Source: Aureobasidium sp. EXF-3400
Taxonomy: Eukaryota > Ascomycota > Dothideomycetes > Dothideales > Saccotheciaceae
Direction: 5' to 3'
Length of the DNA: 64,000 nucleotides
NCBI GenBank assembly: GCA_024195585.1
Contig: SWBL01000024.1
Location: forward strand, 124,001 to 188,000
The position numbers and the translations under genes were made by a program. The notes below the pieces were generated by a model. The model was not told where the DNA came from, searched no databases, and worked only from the letters and a program-made list of their open reading frames with translations. Of this stretch, positions 32,807-47,245 are shown in pieces. Every line of letters begins with the position of its first letter. Position 1 is the first letter of the stretch.

Positions 32807-35800
32807 TTTGGAAGTGATGGTGAAGCCTGTAGCGATCGTGTAGAAGCTGCTGTTTGTTGCTTTGCTGTGTTGGATGATGGAGATGTGATTGTTGACGGAA
32901 AGACCACCTCCTACTTATACCACAGTCCTTGGACAATTATCCACGAAGAAAACAGTAAATTCTCAATTGACAGAAAGACAATGCTCGCTCGTTGAACCCG
33001 ATCAAGCCAAAGGTCGGACACGAACGTGCGGAACGAACCAAGGCGCAATCGGCGACGCCGCCAAACCTCTGGAGAACATAGCAGCTGATCAGAAACAGAG
33101 AATGCGCAGCTCGGGAAAGTGGCCAGGGCAGGGCTTGGTAAGGAAAGAGAGGAGTATGAGTGTAATCGAAGGAGCAAGTGCTCAGGTGTCGGCATCGGCG
33201 AAGCCACGGACCAGCAAATCTGACAGCTGCTCGCGAGATCGCTCAAGGGGTGAGGGGAAGACTAAGCCCTAGACAAAACCCTAATCCGCCCAGAGCCGTC
33301 TTGTCATTTCACTTTGTGCCTTGTTCCTGCAGGATACAATCGACATGTCAACAATGACGCTGACAACTTTACTTTATTCACAACCGCAATCATTGTTGGA
33401 GTCGCTCGAGGTAGAACATTAGGCGTTTTCCGGTACAACATCTCGGGTCCTTTCGAACGGCCACGTTGAGAGAGTCTCAGTTTGCGACGGCTGCTGGCCG
33501 TCTTCTGTGGCGCTCGCGCAAATCAGCCAAGACCCTTTGGAGGCTGCGATGCACTAAGACATGGCTGCACCCAGACTGCAGCTTTAAGTCTCGTGAACAA
33601 CAACACGGCAAGACCTTCTGGTACCGGCAGAAGTGTAAGTGGTCTTGACTACTTTGAGAAGACTATATCCAGGAAATTCCTTGGAAAGATTCGATCCTTC
33701 GCTTGGAGGCTCCGCGTTGCTTAGAGATATCTGTTGTTCCTGGTGGCATTTGCGCAGCGAGATACGTTCTATTAGATCAGCTTCTTTTTTTTTCCGACTA
33801 AGCGACGGCTGAATCAAATGAATGACTGTTTTCGAATCCAGTGATGGGCAATGAAAGTCATCGGCTCCTTGGACTCAACGTCGTTACCACAACAGTCGTC
33901 TGCGAACTATGTTTGACAGATCTGATCGCGTTGCGCGCGCCGTGACGCGGCAAGCAGCAGCAGTTTCTTTTCCCCGGATCAACAGGGGTTAACCCGGGGA
34001 GCAAAATCGGCAGGGCTAATGTTGGATGTCCAGGAGATGGAACTTGGAAGAAGCCACGGAGCTGAGCGAAATGTCTTCCGTCGTTCAGCTGGGGTTCGGA
34101 TCGAGCTCCCGCGACGCGGAAATTTTAGCCGCGCTGCGACTCAGCTTTATTCGTTGTTTTCCCCGAGCACCAACCAAAATAATCAAGCTCAGCTGATCTT
34201 GATTTGATTTGGATCGATTCCTCGAGCAGTGCTTCCCATTCGGTGTCTACGAAGGGAATGTACTTGTTAGGGCGAGGCGACTAAGACGCGCGCGGCACAA
34301 GAAATTCCCAACTGGGAAGACCCGCGGGTCGAACACCTCAATAGCTCGCTAACATTCACAAGCACGGACATGCCCGCAATTCGACAACCGCATGTTGCAC
34401 AATAGCCATTGTCCCCCAGATGTGAGCTCAGCTCATACCGATCACGTTATGCGGACCCTTCTGGCACATCCATGCTAAGTTCAACCTAATGCAAGCATTT
34501 CTTCCGATTACGACGGCTTAATCGTCGCTTTGACCACCCGCTATCATGCTGTGGTTGCTCGAGGACCGACCATATTCCGCATAGAGCTGTCCTCAGACAA
34601 TTCCAGCGCTCGGGTATCGCCGAATTAGCCGTGATCCGTAGTCCAGAGCCGGTGAGCCCTAGCCCGATGTTTCCACGTGCTTAGTCTTGGTCAATACCAA
34701 GCTTTGGAGCAGAACGGTTCGACCGCCAGTCTGCTAAGTAAGCTTTGTATAGCTGCCAAATCTTCCACTGCAGGCTGCACATAGCTGAAAGATCCATACA
34801 ATCTGGATCTGGTCAACAAGCCACGACAAGGATTGGACCATAAGGCAGACACGGGTCGGTCTCTCCAAAGGACTCATTTTCAGCTCTCTACACTTGATGG
34901 GGCCGAGGACTGGCGGTCTTTGGGACCAACGAATCATGCACAATGACCTGGCCGAAGATCTGGGTTGGTTTTCGGTCCTGAAGCGCGGTCTGCAAGTGTA
35001 AAGCCACAGACTTACAGTTGTCTAGACAAGATCTGACATGGCGTTCGGTGGCATGCCTGCTTCGACGACGCGGCGTTCTATGGCGTCCGAGAAGCCTCAA
35101 TCGGCGAAGCATCGTCTCTGCGGCTGGCATTCCACCTAGGATCTACGATGGAGTGGCGAATGTCATAGCTCTCAGCTGAAGTCGCAATACGAGGATGGAT
35201 ATCACCAGCATGATTTGGCATCGATAGAGGTGAGTTGAGCAGGCGAAGTGCGCAAGCGAGCTGAAAGCTCTGAGGCTTCTCATGCCCGAGAGACGTCTTC
35301 CACCTGTCGCTGCCAGGCATGTTCGTTTTTTGGTTCCTCCACAGGATCTCCCAGTTGATATCCGCGATCGACTTGTGCTTGTATACCATGGTTGCTTTTT
35401 GCCAATCTGAGAGTTGTCCAGAACATGGTGAATCAGAATCTTGATGCTTCATCAAGAATCAGTCGATTGTCTACGGAGTTTACTCCTACATCACGCCATC
35501 CTGAAAGCCTCATGCAGCCTCCTCGTTTCAGGCATAACTTCCTCGACGCCTTGAATGAGCTGGCAAGATCTTATGTTCTCCTGAGTCAGCAATGGCTTGG
35601 CCGCCACGAGGATTTAAATCATACATGATCGATCGAGTACGAGTCAAGTCTTGACAGTCTAAGAGGACGATCTGACATGTGTCAAGTTTGGCGTACGTCT
35701 ACTGCTCTAGCTCCCTTGCCAAGATAGTGGTAGGTGGATCTTTCGATAATGATTCATGGAGCATCGGACCATTGACCCAGATAGGGGTGTTATCAACTCA

Positions 35801-36316
35801 CGTCAATAGATGGGACGAGCCCTCAAGTCTGCAGGATGATGATGAATGATCATCAGATAAAGTGTAAGTGTAAATAAGTTACCAGCCTAGAGAATACGTC
35901 GGCGAGACTTTGAAAATAGAATCCTCTTGAGAAGTGCAGTCCCGTAGACAACACGCTGTTTTGATTTTTAGATTCATCGGCACATATGGTCGTTGGTGCA
36001 GTTCGAATTTTGGTCGGAACTCCGGTATACCCGTTTCTGACCGGAGCTCCGCCAAAAGACTTGGCATTGCAGCGACCGCTATCCTGCACGTACTTTATAT
36101 ACCGCGCGAAAAGTTCTAATCTTTGTCGACCGCCCAAAGTGCCTTCGGCATTGCAGCATTCCTCATTCGACCCTTACATGCCAAACAACCCATTGAGAGC
36201 ACCATCCCTTGCTTTGCTGTGCCTTTGACCTTCGCTCATATCGCTGGATCTTCTTCTTCGAGTAGACGTACCATCATACACTCTGAAGTAATCTATCTTC
36301 CACCAGTACGTTCCAA
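32807..36316. other. 3.5-kb gene-poor stretch
   Basis: No recognisable domain in any frame, and open frames are short. Around 33900-34400 the sequence has several CpG-rich bits (GCGCGC near 33937, GACGCG). There is no clear transposon or repeat by eye. The left end is the promoter of the PAN-like gene and the right end that of the SDR at 36317. The minus-strand frame at 35078-35455 has no motif I can name. Confidence 0.4.
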
Positions 36317-37430
36317 ATGAGTCCCAACTACAAGTTCGAGATCACGCCCGAGAAAGAGGCCAGCACACGTCAATATCTCTACCGCCAGTTCTTTGTCACA
36401 CCAGCCCTTGTCTCACCACAGCAAGTTGACTTGACTGGCAAGACTGCTATCGTCACCGGGTCGAACATCGGACTTGGGTTGGAATGTGCCCGTCAATTGC
36501 TTGATCTCAAGCTAAGCAAATTGATTCTGGCAGTTCGGTCCGAGGCGAAAGGACAGAAAGCTCGTGCAGATTTGCTTTCAGGCTGTACACTTGCGCCGAG
36601 TGCTATCGAGATCTGGAACCTGGACCTCTCCGAATATGATTCTATCACGAAGTTTGCGGAACGTGCTCAGGGATTGGATCATCTTGATATAGTCGTCATG
36701 AATGCTGGCCTCTACAAGGTGGAGCAAGCTTTCAACTCTTCTACCGGATTCGAGGAGGACATCCAAGTCAACTACATCTCTACAGCTCTGTTGACGATAC
36801 TCTTGCTGCCCATCTTGAGAAACAAGCGATCTGGCTTAGATCCTGGCCGTTTGACCATCGTTTCGTCTGATACAGCAGGCTGGGCCAAATTCAAGGAGAG
36901 AAACTCTGATCCCATCCTCTCCGCGTTCAAGAAAACACCCGCCGCCCCCGCTAGTTGGAACATGCAAGAACGATACTCCACATCGAAACTTCTCGGGGAG
37001 TTCTTCCTGTCCGAGCTGTCCAACCGCCTCGACCCGTCAGAGGTCATCGTCAACGCTTGCAACCCCGGTTTCTGCTATGGCTCTGATCTCCAACGAGAAG
37101 GTAACGGTACCATTCTTGGCTTCCTAGTGCGAGTTTTCACATGGGTCATCGGTCGAACAACTTCCGTTGGCGCTCGATCGCTCACAGCTGCTGCTACGAT
37201 ATTCGGGCAAGAAGTCCACGGACAATACGTCGAGGACTGCGAGATTCATCCGTGAGTTTATCTTGTTACCACACTTCAGACCGATACAGTGACTGATCAT
37301 CTTTGGCAGAATGGCACCTCTCATCTATGAGCCTGAAGGCAAGCGTATTGCTGAACAATTGTGGGAGGAACTGCTGGATGAACTTTCCTTTGCAGGTGTG
37401 CAGGATATCGTACTGAAATTGGAGAAGTGA
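36317..37430 (+). CDS. short-chain dehydrogenase (retinol-dehydrogenase-like fungal group)
   Basis: Exons 36317-37251 and 37310-37430 (intron 58 nt) give 351 aa. It has an N-terminal extension of ~45 residues, then TAIVTGSNIGLGLECARQLL (TGxxxGxG), LDLSEYDSI (second strand Asp), VMNAGLY (NAG), IVSSDTAGW (catalytic Ser region), ERYSTSKLLGEFF (YxxxK) and VNACNPGFCYGSDL (PG motif). This layout is that of the larger fungal SDRs annotated as retinol dehydrogenase 12-like, many in secondary-metabolite clusters. Likely NADP(H) dependent. It stands first in a run of tailoring-type genes (to 54490), but its substrate is unknown. Confidence 0.87.
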
Positions 37431-37924
37431 GCCATGGCACATATGACCAAAATGCATATCGTATGTTTTGGAGGTTGTCACAGCATGGTTGTTAGCATAC
37501 ACGTTCAATTTACGAGAAGAGCACATGGGAATCTTTAACAAACTCTCATCACAAATGAGGTTCGAGATGCGAGCCCACCGACACGATCAAAGAAGTGAGT
37601 CAGAAACGATGGTCCATGATTGGCTATGTAGTGATTTGACTAGATAAAGAAGCAAGTAACCTGCATATGTTCAAGTTAACTATGCTAATTTGCTGGTTGC
37701 AGTCGAGACCCTGTCCTTTCCTTTGCTCAGGTCCATCGCACGTGATCTTGGCGCTTTGTTTGGACCCTTGGCTGAGTCTATCGGCCCGAACCATCCAGCC
37801 CTACCATTCTCAACAGGCGTCCGTATGTCCTGCTGAGAGTGTCTTTTTTCAGCTGACCTATGAGGCGCCCTGTCGCACATGCCCGCGAGTGAGACATATA
37901 TCAGCCCAGCTGCTCCGTGAAAAG
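37431..37924. other. intergenic region upstream of the regulator at 37925
   Basis: An in-frame open stretch upstream of 37925 exists but has no domain. I treat it as promoter and leader. Confidence 0.35.
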
Positions 37925-40597
37925 ATGCCTTCCCCCAACTCTCTCTACACTTCGGTCGGTGATCAGCTGCCTGAAAATTTTCTGGCCTGTCTTGGATGCG
38001 CCAAGTCAAAATCGAAATGCGAAAAGAAGGTTCCACAAAAACATGTCGCAAAGACTTTGGGATGTAAGCTAAACATCTCAGTTCCCTTGTGCTCGATGTT
38101 CGAGGAAAGGTATCACATGTGAGCCACGGCTGAGTAGGCGAGGACCTGGTCGATCTGCTACGTTTTCGCGAACCAGACGGCGGCTTTCCCCAGGCAACAA
38201 CGCAGCAGGTCGCGCCAGGACAAGCAATAGGCCGACAGGCATCAACAATCAAGACGACCTTGTTAGGTTTGAACAATGGGATAATCGTTCCACCGAACCA
38301 CTTCTCATTCCATCGAACTGTGGTGGAATTCCGTTCACTGCTACCGATGCCGCGACGAATGACAATTGGGATTTCTGTCTGGCACCGACATCATATGACG
38401 ACTCCTTTGACCTACTAAACATGCAAGGCTTCGATGCAGACAGCGGTACTCCAGACATCGGGGATCTGTTCCGCACGGATTTGACGACTGGGCTCCACTC
38501 ATCGTTTCCACAATGGACCGACCCTCTAGCAATCTCCAAGGATACTGACCTGAATATGGTCTGTGAGCCTGTGTCGCACTCCACATCGCAGATCATAGAT
38601 GAAACTGTTGCAGGTCAAACTTTGACGCTCGACGCATGGCCCATCTTCGAGTGCAATCCTTTCGTGGATACAATTCCTTGTCCGACTACTGCGCCAGACC
38701 ATCTACGCGGTCTCTATAGTGCCTTGAGCGATCAATGTGTTTCCTGCAGCGCCAACTCACAAGAAGTGGCGAAGATCGAGCCTTTCGTCTATGGCACGCG
38801 AGATAAACTGATTGCGATTGTGCAACGCTTCTCTGACAAAGCACAGAAGATCCATGGTTTACTATCAGAGAAAGATTCAACCGCAATCGCCACTCAGTCC
38901 TCTTTCATTCTCCCTCCTCCTGCTGTGCTAGATTCGCTGCTTTCGGCATGTCACAGACTATACGAGCTGCACTATCCCTTCCTCTCCGCTGTGGCCATGA
39001 GAACCAACGAGCTTCTTACTAAGGGTGTTGACCCGGTCATCACTAGCTTGAAACTCCTTCTCATGATGGCTGCTGGCGCAATGACTCCAGCAGCTAGCGA
39101 CAATCATCAGATTGCACAAGGCCTCTTGGAAATCAGTCGAGTGTTTCTGAACCATATCGTCGAGGAAGACGTCAGGCTTGTCTCAAACCCGGATCTGTTA
39201 CAATGCGCTCTTGGATTCAACATTGTCGCTGCCTGGAGTGGTGACAAATGGCACATGGACGTGTGTAAAGTTCTCGCTTCACGTTTATGCTCATCAGCTA
39301 ACGAAGCTGATTGCAATAGGCTTCAATTTACCAGAAAGCAATGTACATTGAGGTATGTGTGAATCGCTCAGATGAAAATTTGTGACTGACTCCTAGCTTC
39401 AGATGATACGTAGATCTAGATTGTTTGAACACCGTTCACCAAACATAAAAATGCCGCTTGCAGACCTCACAAGGGTTTGGCAAGCATGGCAAGAACAAGA
39501 ATCTCACAACCGGTACGCTTTCAGACAGACGTACGCTTCGGTGCAAACACTGACTGATTGTTGCATTAAGCACGGCATACACGTGGATCATTCTCGACCA
39601 AGAAATGTGTCTCTTCCAAGACGCCACCTCAAATTTGTTTACTTCAGTGACAAACTTTAACACCTCTGTTCCCAGCTCCGATCGATTATGGCATGCTACT
39701 TCTGCCGAGCAATGGGCTCATGATATCGGATACCATGAAGGCGGCACAGTGGCTTTCCCACCATCTTTGGACGAACATGTCAGGAGTCTTCGTGAAGAGA
39801 AGAATTCGATCGACCCCTCCAAGCTAACGCCTACCACTCTACGTCTCTTGTTATGTCATCTGCAAAAAGTCGTATCACGTGTGCGCGCGTTGATCGCTGA
39901 CATGACGGGCAACGGCGTTACATCAAGAACCGCTCATCATCAAACAGCCATGGTTCTGATATCGGTGCACATGGACGAAGCACGGGATATACTCAGAATA
40001 TGGCACGATCATGCAAGCAGTGGTCATACGGACGCCGATACCCCGACCATGGGCGCCAACATGATCCTCTATCATCTTATTTCATTGAACACACTCGTCA
40101 ACTTTCCTGAGATCGAGCGCATTGCTCGTAAGGCTGATCCAGCGCAGAAGCCTGCTAAGTGGGTACGATCCTATCACTTCGACGACTGTTCTCGCATCTT
40201 CTTCCACTGCGGACAGATCCTGCGTACGATTCGCCACATGCCGGAACACACGAGACCACCTTGGTGGGCTGGCGCGGTCTATCGAGTTGCGCTGATTGCC
40301 TGGACGAATAGTATGGTAATTCCAGACCTCGATGCAAGAGCAAACGACCATGAGAGCAGCCAATCAACAATATTAGTCCTCGATGACATGGCAGCGGACC
40401 ATCCGCTTATCGAGGCATATCTTGACAGGCATCAGGGCATGCCCGTCTTTTCAAGGTGTGAAGGTGAATACCTGGCCTTGGATGTCCCGGGTGATATTCT
40501 GGTGCATTGTGCAGATCTTCTAGGCGTCAATCCTCCGCTAGAGTTCGTCAGGGGAGTTCGCCAGAAATTGCTGAAGCTCGCTGCCCGGTGGCAATGA
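37925..40597 (+). CDS. Zn2Cys6 transcription factor (possible cluster regulator)
   Basis: Exon 37925-38029 ends inside the zinc cluster. A 52-nt intron (38030-38081) restores ACLGCAKSKSKCEKK / FPCARCSRKGITCEPR, spacing CX2CX6CX5CX2CX6C, followed by a basic linker (LSRRGPGRSATFSRTRRRLS). The regulatory region includes LDSLLSACHRLYELHYPFL and LLMMAAGAMTPAA, then ADLTRVWQAWQEQESHNR / TAYTWIILDQEMCLFQD (spliced across 39513-39570) and the C-terminal SEQWAHDIGYHEGG...ALDVPGDILVHCADLLG. This resembles the long fungal_trans proteins. The junction around 39300-39410 is unresolved: the best donor (GTATGT at 39353) is out of frame with both nearby acceptors, so there may be another intron or a frameshift. 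It sits between the SDR and the esterase and could regulate the surrounding genes. Confidence 0.8.
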
Positions 40598-41366
40598 GCT
40601 TCTGAAAAGAGGCTGAGAATATTGGTGGGTCATCTTTTCGACCATGATCTATTGTTGTGGTCACGTATACTTTCTCGGTCATCGGCATTATGTGTACAAC
40701 CAAGACGTGCTGGCACAACCCGTTTTCTGACCTCACACTGTCATGAGCAGGCTCGGCGCATCGGGGCTTTCAAGGGAACACCTACAGTGTATTTCCCCAC
40801 AATGACAAACTCTTGGAAAGAGTACAATTTGCCCTGACATGCTGGTGATCAGCCGAGGCCATATGTACCCCGCATCAAATTGTTCATCCCCGGGCCTGGT
40901 ACCAACGGAAGGGGCAGATCCGAATTCCCGCGGCATCGCATACAAACAGACACGCGGGGAACGCGCGCTTCGCCAACCCCAGCTATTTATCATACCGCTT
41001 GACATGCTACACTGCCAATGTTGCTCGACAATCCCTAGTGCTCCGTACGACTTTCGGAGATTTTGCTCTCAATAAATGGATTCGATCCAGACCCTGCATT
41101 GGAAGATGTCTGTTCGAGGGTAGAGGATGCCCAATTCTATCTTACGATAAAGTTTCTGCCCCGTGTCCACTCGCGTGCTGTCTCGAACTCTGTTGACTTT
41201 GCCGAAGAAGCTATCGCCGGGGAATTCAAATGCGCCGTTTGGATCTTCAGCCGACGGTATAAAGTCTGGTTGGATCGTCCCCCCAAATCACACATTCTGT
41301 CCTTGCAAACTACAGCTCCCTGTTTTTATTCAAACTTATTCCAGGATCACAATCGCTTGAGCACCA
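40598..41366. other. intergenic region
   Basis: No gene supported. It contains the promoter of the esterase (TATA-like at 41258). Short open frames in 40999-41434 overlap but show no domain. Confidence 0.35.
41258..41263 (+). promoter_or_regulatory. TATA-like element of esterase gene
   Basis: TATAAA about 104 nt before the proposed ATG at 41367. Only position and sequence support it. Confidence 0.35.
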
Positions 41367-42435
41367 ATGAGGGAGTACACACCATCATGGCTGGCTGTAT
41401 GTATCCGCGGTATGTCTTCCTGAGACCATGCTAATATTCCGCAGGTAGAGGCGTCCATGGGAGGACAGAGAACTGCTTTACACGGAAACCCAGAAGAGAT
41501 GCGCAAACAATTCGATAGCATGCAAGCTGCACTGGCTCCGTTGTATCCTCCACCGTCAGACGCAGTCGTGTCAAAAGATCACGAGGTCGGACACTTCAGA
41601 GTCAGAGTCTATACCAAGACCCACGCTTCTGGTACTCCTTTACCGGTTGGTCTTTTTGCACATGGAGGTGGGTTTGTACTGGGATCCCTTGACAGCGAAG
41701 ACGCGTTCTGCCGTCTGCTTGTCGAGCACGCGGAGACCGTCATAGTCAGTGTTGACTATAGGCTCTCCCCTGAAGTCAAAGCGCCTGCCCATCTCGAAGA
41801 TGGTATCGCAGCACTGAGATGGGTACGTGACAGATGTGTCATGTACAGGGAGATGATGGCTGACGACTGCGAAGGTTCTGGAAAACGCGCAATCCTTCGG
41901 CGGCGATCCCGCCAAAATCTATACCATCGGCGATTCTGCGGGTGCTCAGATGGCACTCGGCATCACCCGCAAGGTCAAGACTGGACAAGTGGAGGTTCCT
42001 TTGGATTCTGTCAAAGGTGTCGTGGCCCTGGTACCTGCAGCTTTCATCCCTGGCCTCGTTCCGAAGGCGTACGAGCAAGAATACACGGCGTTCGAAGAGA
42101 ACGCAACGAACGTGCCTATCCTCGATAGACAATCCACACAAGAAATGGTGGAGCACACTGGCATGACAACATGCGGCGCCGACTACTTTGTTGGACTCGA
42201 TCCAGAGTCGCACAAGCTGTTCCCTCCGACCTACATCGTAACTTGCGAATTCGACCCACTTCGGGACGATGGCATCGTGCTAGCCAAGTGCTTGAAGAAT
42301 GCTGGTGTTCCTACTAAAAGCGATCACTACGATGGACTACCTCATGTTTTCTGGATGTTCCCTAACTTGCCAGAAACCAAGGTGTTTATAGAGAATCTGC
42401 TGAAAGGTGTGGACTGGGTGATCAAACAGATGTAG
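41367..42435 (+). CDS. alpha/beta hydrolase, versiconal-hemiacetal-acetate-esterase-like
   Basis: Hormone-sensitive-lipase-type (abhydrolase_3) esterase of 322 aa. Exons 41367-41396, 41445-41822 and 41875-42435 join in frame. Motifs: FAHGGGFVLGSLDSEDAFCRLL (HGGG oxyanion hole), VSVDYRLSPEVKAPAHLEDGIAALRW, the nucleophile elbow IGDSAGAQMA, EFDPLRDDG (catalytic Asp) and YDGLPHVFWMFP (catalytic His). All catalytic residues are present. The pattern HGGGFVLG(S/D)LD(S/T)ED with 'APAHLEDG' is shared with EstA/StcI, which hydrolyses versiconal acetate in aflatoxin-type pathways, but also with many general esterases. The first exon (MREYTPSWLA) matches the short family N-terminus. It directly precedes the PKS relic, supporting a past tailoring role. 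Confidence 0.87.
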
Positions 42436-42699
42436 CATCGTCGTAAGAGAACTGCCGGCATTATCGAAAGTTCTTGCTCAAGCAACAGCAATCACATCAT
42501 AGTATACTAGAGGAACAATCGACGAGTATTCCAAAAGCCATACCCTTGCGGGTTTCGCAGGTATATGACTACGTTAGTTTCGTCAGTCCTTACAAAGGTA
42601 CCATACCAAAGGAATCTTATCGTCTTGGTAAAAGAGTTGGAGCCCTGAACATGGTTTAGAATTAGCTAGCGGCAGATCATCTTTCTAAAATCCCGGGGT

Positions 42700-44062
42700 T
42701 TGACTAAGAGCTGCAAGCTTCTACTCATGATCAGCCAAGAACTTGGTATCATCTACAGATGCTCCGAAAATATGATGACGAATGTTTTCGCAACACTGTC
42801 TAGCAATCAGTCGGTAGTAGGCTCTGGCTGGTGCACCTCGGCAAGCAAGATTGTGCTCGACGCAATGAACATCAAGATGTCACTAGCTGACAATGCTGTA
42901 TCAAGCGATCCCACAAGCAGCCACGCCGCTGCACGCTGTGAATGGGGCCCTGATATTGGTTCAATGGACGTGCGTGAACTCTCCAGGGGATTCGAGACAC
43001 GATTAAAGCATGCTGGCGAGCTCGAGATGCTGACAAAGCTTTGTATACCGGCTCTGAAGAGGTGGTACGGCCAGGTACAGACCAACGTGCCCCATCTACA
43101 AAGATACATGGCATGGATTTCGGCACAGACAAAACCAGCAGTTGAGACAATGGCTGCCACCTCAAACAGTCTTGGCAACGAAAGCATCCTGTCCAGCATC
43201 GTTCTCACTTGTCGACGATCTTTCGACCTCAAATCCTGGCGACAAGGGTGTCCTCGATGTCGCTACTCCTGGCCACATCAACAGTCTTCACTGGAGGCGA
43301 GAACCTAGAGAAGACCCTCAAGCCAACGAAGTTGAGGTCCAAGTGCATTCTGCTGGTCTGAATTTCGAAGTATGTTTGGACGAGATAATATGTGTGGTCC
43401 ACCTACTGACTTTTCGTAGGATGTTCTAGTGGCTCTGGGCATTGTTGAACTTTCTATTCGTCAATTTGGTCTGAAGCTGCTGGTATCATCACTCGTGTGG
43501 GCGAGAATGTAGACCCCGATCAACGAGCTCAAAGTCGGCGACAGAGCGTATTGTCTCAGAAAGCAGGCATACTCCAGTTACATCACTACCCCTACCATTT
43601 TCTGCATCCGCACTCCGGACGATCTGAACTTCGATGAAGCAGCGTCAATGCTCATGCCATACGTGACTGTGATTCACTCGTTGGTCAACGTTGGTCGACT
43701 AGAGAAGGGCCAAATACGTGGAATTCGATTCCTGTCGAATCTATCCTAACATGTTGTAGTTAGTGCTTGTTCACAGCGCATATGGTGGTGTGGGCCTAGC
43801 TGCTACGTACGTCGCCCAGATGCTTGGAGCGGAGGTATATGCCACCGTCAGCAGCGATGCAAAAGTGGCGCACCTGATGGATAATTTCCACGTTCCAGGA
43901 AATCGCACCTTCCAGTCACACGACAAATCCTTCGTCAGCGATATTATGCGCGAGACAAAAAACCGTGGAATTGATGTCATTCTCAACTCCCTTTCTGGTG
44001 AGCTACTACACGTGCACATCCGACACCGAGGTTGCATACACATGCGATGCGCAGAATGCAGG
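42700..44062 (+). pseudogene. relic of a highly reducing polyketide synthase (pre-MT linker and ER domain)
   Basis: About 1.3 kb of HR-PKS survives out of an expected ~7 kb. The first part reads CEWGPDIGSMDVRELSRGF, then LEMLTKLCIPALKRWYGQVQ and VPHLQRYMAWIS, the linker found after the dehydratase. KS, AT and most of DH are absent upstream, where the esterase lies, and the methyltransferase is missing. After a frame change comes the enoylreductase: LDVATPGHINSLHWRRE, NEVEVQVHSAGLNFE / DVLVALGIVE (across a still normal intron ~43374-43421). Frame changes near 43475 and 43518 break AAGIITRVGENVDP and NELKVGDRAYCL. It then runs DEAASMLMPYVTVIHSLVNVGRLEKGQ and VLVHSAYGGVGLAATYVAQMLGAEVYATV to LNSLSGELLH. 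Ketoreductase and ACP are not seen. Clearly non-functional. Confidence 0.75.
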
Positions 44063-44922
44063 TCGTTGCCTCATCAACCTGCTGTATCGCCCTGATCTGT
44101 CCAGTCACCGTTTTGAATATCTTCCGAAGGACTTTGCGACATCGGAATACCACCTTCGTGGTCTACATAATCTTGCACTCGCGGACGTAGTACACGATCC
44201 TAATCTCTAAAAGCATGACCAGAGTTGGGGCTTAGAATACACCTTGCACACAAAGCCGCGGAGCATGTACCGCGGATCAAAGACGCAAGGATAGATGTGA
44301 TGGCAAAGGCATTACACCGCTCGGTAACCCTTCTTAAATTAGTAGGAATTTGCACTCACGAACGGCTTTGGCAAGCCGTTCGAAATCTCGATCTTTCCGT
44401 GAGTGCATGCCTTGGTAGACCACCTGCAACTACGGAGAGACGCAAATCTGAACAAATCATATCATACTCGGCGTCGAGCGCTGCGTCATTCTGAATAAAG
44501 TATTGTTTGGATGTATACGCGAAGCGAATAGTGTCTACCGAGATATTCTATCAATTGGACAACACCATCGTCGTTGGCGTCGCCAAGACTGTCAGTCCGC
44601 CCGATACAGTCACTGCTCAAGCAGTAGGGCACGAACATCTGGCAGCTACTCAGATGACTCCGGATGGACAAACTTCTGAATATCCATGTCCCAATGATCC
44701 ACACGTGGATGGTAGATCACCTGCGGAGTACAACAAGGCCATGCAGTCATTCGCTTTGCCCTCATTGACGCTCTGGTTCGATTCTCTGGAAGACAACGCG
44801 CCATTGGTTGCAAGTCATGCGGGATTGCAGATAACACATGACGATCCGGAAGTGGATTCGCGTGATAACGTTACTTGCAAATCGGAGAACTAGGGAGATG
44901 TGCAGGTGTTATGAGAGGGCAC
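44063..44922. other. region after PKS relic, no supported gene
   Basis: Open frames at 43965-44210 and 44507-44893 (plus) have no recognisable motif. They may be decayed PKS sequence or noise. Convergent with the FAD monooxygenase, whose stop is at 44923. Confidence 0.35.

Positions 44923-47245
<2,323 letters not shown>

Noticed and set aside
35078..35455. 125-codon minus-strand frame in the gene-poor stretch
   Set aside because: Checked for HET, transposase and regulator motifs and found none. It was left unassigned.
32807..36316. Transposon or viral remnant in the gene-poor region
   Set aside because: No terminal repeats, integrase, reverse transcriptase or transposase motif could be seen in any frame.
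44507..44893. 128-codon plus-strand frame after the PKS relic
   Set aside because: No recognisable motif, and it sits in decayed sequence.
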